A DNA stretch of 64,000 nucleotides from Globisporangium splendens (lineage: Eukaryota; Oomycota; Peronosporomycetes; Pythiales; Pythiaceae): the NCBI GenBank assembly GCA_006386115.1, contig VFIW01000063.1:1-64000 (forward strand), written 5' to 3'. Below the pieces are notes generated by a model, which did no database searches, was not told the origin of the DNA, and was given only the letters and a program-made list of their open reading frames with translations. The stretch's first letter is position 1. Each line of letters begins with the position of its first letter. A program made the position numbers and the translations under genes. Positions 61,821-64,000 of this stretch are shown here, piece after piece.

Positions 61821-63244
61821 TTACGAGTCATTCCTCAAAACGTACATGGTGAGGACAAGACCAGGATTCGACAGCGCGAGCTTGGTGCGGGCTTGCCGCC
61901 AATTTTCATGCGCTTCGGCAAGCGCACGGAACTTCTGGTAGCAATTGCGAATATGCTCGAGGCCGTGCATGAAGAACAGCTCTCTCCACGTTTCTCTCTG
62001 TAACAAAGGGGGATGACGTATGCTTGACAAAATCATGACAATGAAAAAGCAGATTGAAATCAAGCAGGACTCACATCCATGATAAGCGTCTTGACATCGG
62101 TCACAGCGAGTAGGTCCGTGTTGTACACTGGTTTGTTGAAAAGCACGGGGTACTCGCCGCAGATATCGTGGTCCTGGTACAAATTGAACTCCAGTGCGAT
62201 GCGCTTCTTCTCCTGCTGCTCTTTGCTGCGGCTGCCTGTCTCCTGCATGGATCGCTTGGACGAATCGCTTTCAAGGCGCGTGCACTTGTACACGGTGCCG
62301 TTGTCGTTCAAGTAGTGCACGAGCGGGATGCTCTCTTGCACGATGCCTGAATACACAAAGTACACGACGTTCGCCTCTGAGCCCACGCGCGAAAGGAGTG
62401 TATCCGCTGGGAAGTTCAGATGCCGCAAACGGTTCGACAGGCGCGTCAACTCTCCGTGGGGCCATTCATCGAAGAAGAACAGCGTCTCAAGGTACTCGAC
62501 TTGCGTGAAGTCCAATTGCGACGAATTGGTGATGCGAATTAACCGCTGGTAGGCACCTCGCTTCAGGCAAATGAATGATGTTGGTGTGTCGCAAATGATC
62601 GTGCACGAGCGCCTTGCAGTTGGATCCATGACAGCGAGCTCGCCAAACGTACCGCCAGACCCGATTTGCTTGATGAACGAGCCGTAATTCTCCGGTAGTG
62701 GATTTCCTTCGCTGTCCAGTCGCTCTATAGACCTCGCACTCGTTGTCGAGTGAGTATGGCGGTCGTTTTTGTCGGACGGAATGCCATTTTCTTCGTTCTG
62801 CACAATGAGTTTCTTCTTCGAATCGATATACAACGATACGGAGCCTTGGATGATAATGTAGAACGTGTCGCCACAGTCGCCCTGGTAGCACACGATGCCC
62901 TTGGGTGGTAGCTCCAAGAGCGTCATTTCTCGACAAATCGTCTTGCAAATAACCTCCTGGGCACCTTGGAAAATCTTGTTCGTGCTTCCATTTTGCAGCA
63001 CAAACTCATACAGAGCGTCAATGTCCTGAGAATCGCGTGCCTCAGGAGGCTTTTCGAGGGTGCGATGGATACTCCACACTTCTTTATTGCGGTCTCTCTC
63101 CATCTCATTGTCGAACTGGACCTGCATTTGGTCTTGAAGCTCCTTGAGGAACGAGCTGCGACGGAGGCTCGGAAACGCTTGAAGCGTATGCATGGTAGCC
63201 ATGGGTGCCGTTGGGGTCATCGAAGTCGCTGCGTTCAAAGCCAT
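61821..63244 (-). CDS. Cyclic-nucleotide-binding-domain protein
   Basis: Exons 63244-62075 and 61997-61821 (77-nt intron), 448 aa. After a helical N-terminus (about residues 30-90), a cNMP-binding fold spans about 95-250: GIVCYQGDCGDTFYIIIQGS, then the phosphate-binding cassette GSGGTFGELAVMDPTARRSC. A charged insertion (ENGIPSDKNDRHTHSTT) splits the early strands. A second, degenerate fold follows (FPADTLLSRVGSEANVVYFVYSG; CGEYPVLFNKP). The C-terminus is a helix with ETWRELFFMHGLEHIRN. The cassette has RRSC where many cAMP sensors have RxAT, so ligand binding is uncertain. It has no kinase or channel part. First in-frame ATG chosen. Confidence 0.85.
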
Positions 63245-63452
63245 CCCAGGCAGCAATTAGAAAGGCACCACTGCAAGCCTTCTGCTTGACTGATGAGCCA
63301 ATTTGCACAATCGTTTGTGAGTGACCTCCCTATTAATAGCGACTCCTGCAGTTGGATAAACCAGTTAAAAGCTACGCTCGCGCAGCATCCATGACATTAT
63401 GTAAGATTTTATCATACTGGGCAACAAAGCTGTCTTTCACGATCCGCCCCGC

Positions 63453-64000
63453 TCAATCCGAATCCGACGAGTCGCTGCTGCTGTCGCTCGAATTCGAACT
63501 TGAGCCGGACGAACTACTTCCACTGCTACTACTTCCAGAATCGCTACTGCTGCTGGAATCGCTGTCGGAATCGCTATCACTGCTGCTGCTGTCGTCCGTA
63601 GGCTTCGCTTGAGCCATAATCAGCTTTGGCGCATTCTTCAAGTACTCACGGAGATCGGTTGTGAGGCCACCGAGACCAATCGATGTGAAGAAATTGATCG
63701 CAAAACGCGTGTTGCGAGGATTGTCTTTCGGGAACACGCCGGCGAAAGTCTCCTGCATGATCTCATCAAAGAAGCGCTCCTTCAGCTTCTTCAAGCCCAT
63801 GTGCTCCGAGAGCTCCTGACACAGGATCTTGATGAAAATACGACTCGACGACGTCGTCTCTTCTTCGTTCAAGCGAATGTACTCAAACACAGTCCATGGA
63901 AGCGCATCGGTAATCAACAAGTGGGCGAAAAACTTCGCAACGTTGCGAAGTTTGTTCGTCTCCAGACGATGGATCAGCGCGTACTGTTCGGCAAAGCACT
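63453..64000 (-). CDS. CWC22: Pre-mRNA-splicing factor CWC22, C-terminal part (runs off window)
   Basis: The frame is open from the window end to TGA 63453-63455 (about 180 codons). The MA3 region matches CWC22 closely: [71 protein letters not shown] and [12 protein letters not shown]. It ends in a Ser/Asp-rich tail of about 50 residues, where many orthologues carry a long RS tail. CWC22 recruits eIF4A3 to the spliceosome to seed exon-junction complexes. The N-terminal MIF4G part lies outside the window. Confidence 0.95.
   Translation of the reverse strand, partial: CFAEQYALIHRLETNKLRNVAKFFAHLLITDALPWTVFEYIRLNEEETTSSSRIFIKILCQELSEHMGLKKLKERFFDEIMQETFAGVFPKDNPRNTRFAINFFTSIGLGGLTTDLREYLKNAPKLIMAQAKPTDDSSSSDSDSDSDSSSSSDSGSSSSGSSSSGSSSNSSDSSSDSSDSD

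Overview
The window is nuclear DNA from a compact eukaryotic genome, most likely an oomycete (Peronosporomycetes, Phytophthora/Pythium-like). I infer this from four things: genes packed 40-300 bp apart on both strands, GT-AG introns of mostly 60-95 nt, a strong preference for C or G at third codon positions, and start regions with matches to the oomycete initiator (CATTYYNCAWTTT). Ubiquitous eukaryotic genes (Rab, PRMT3, RAB3GAP2, CWC22, threonyl-tRNA synthetase) sit beside stramenopile-looking ones such as KDO-8-phosphate synthase and unusual domain fusions. I see no virus, transposon, CRISPR or convincing tRNA. Gene models were built by eye, and exon joins were checked for splice sites and reading frame.

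Layout. 1-11.5 kb: the tail of a gene, a VOC-fold protein, a Rab8-like GTPase, PRMT3 and the large RAB3GAP2 gene. 12.6-28.7 kb: an accessory-looking block with three paralogous single-pass glycoproteins (A, B, C) interleaved with an IQ/WW/B-box protein, a multi-pass membrane protein and a tandem pair of MFS transporters. 29-35.7 kb: an acidic disordered protein with a reading-frame break, then a coiled-coil gene overlapping a WD40-like gene on the same strand. 35.7-43.3 kb: two gene fusions (YkgJ-type metal-binding domain + METTL13-like methyltransferase; TatD nuclease + RtcA RNA cyclase), a Rolling-stone-like membrane protein and a NIP45/Rad60-like protein with three SUMO-like domains. 43.5-52 kb: threonyl-tRNA synthetase with a mitochondrial presequence, a Kelch protein, a GST-C-like protein, an SR-cyclophilin and an unknown membrane protein. 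52.7-57.6 kb: a small lineage-specific locus with two divergent 414-aa paralogues carrying hydrophobic segments and a decayed third copy. 58-64 kb: peptidyl-tRNA hydrolase and KDO-8-P synthase back to back, a zinc-knuckle protein, a cyclic-nucleotide-binding-domain protein, and CWC22 running off the end.

Several genes touch RNA and translation (ThrRS, peptidyl-tRNA hydrolase, TatD-RtcA, METTL13-like, PRMT3, SR-cyclophilin, CWC22), but they are separately transcribed and nothing suggests an operon. The best candidates for undescribed biology are the glycoprotein A/B/C family and the 414-aa family. After them come the two domain fusions and the possible alternative splice that would join the coiled-coil and WD40 genes.
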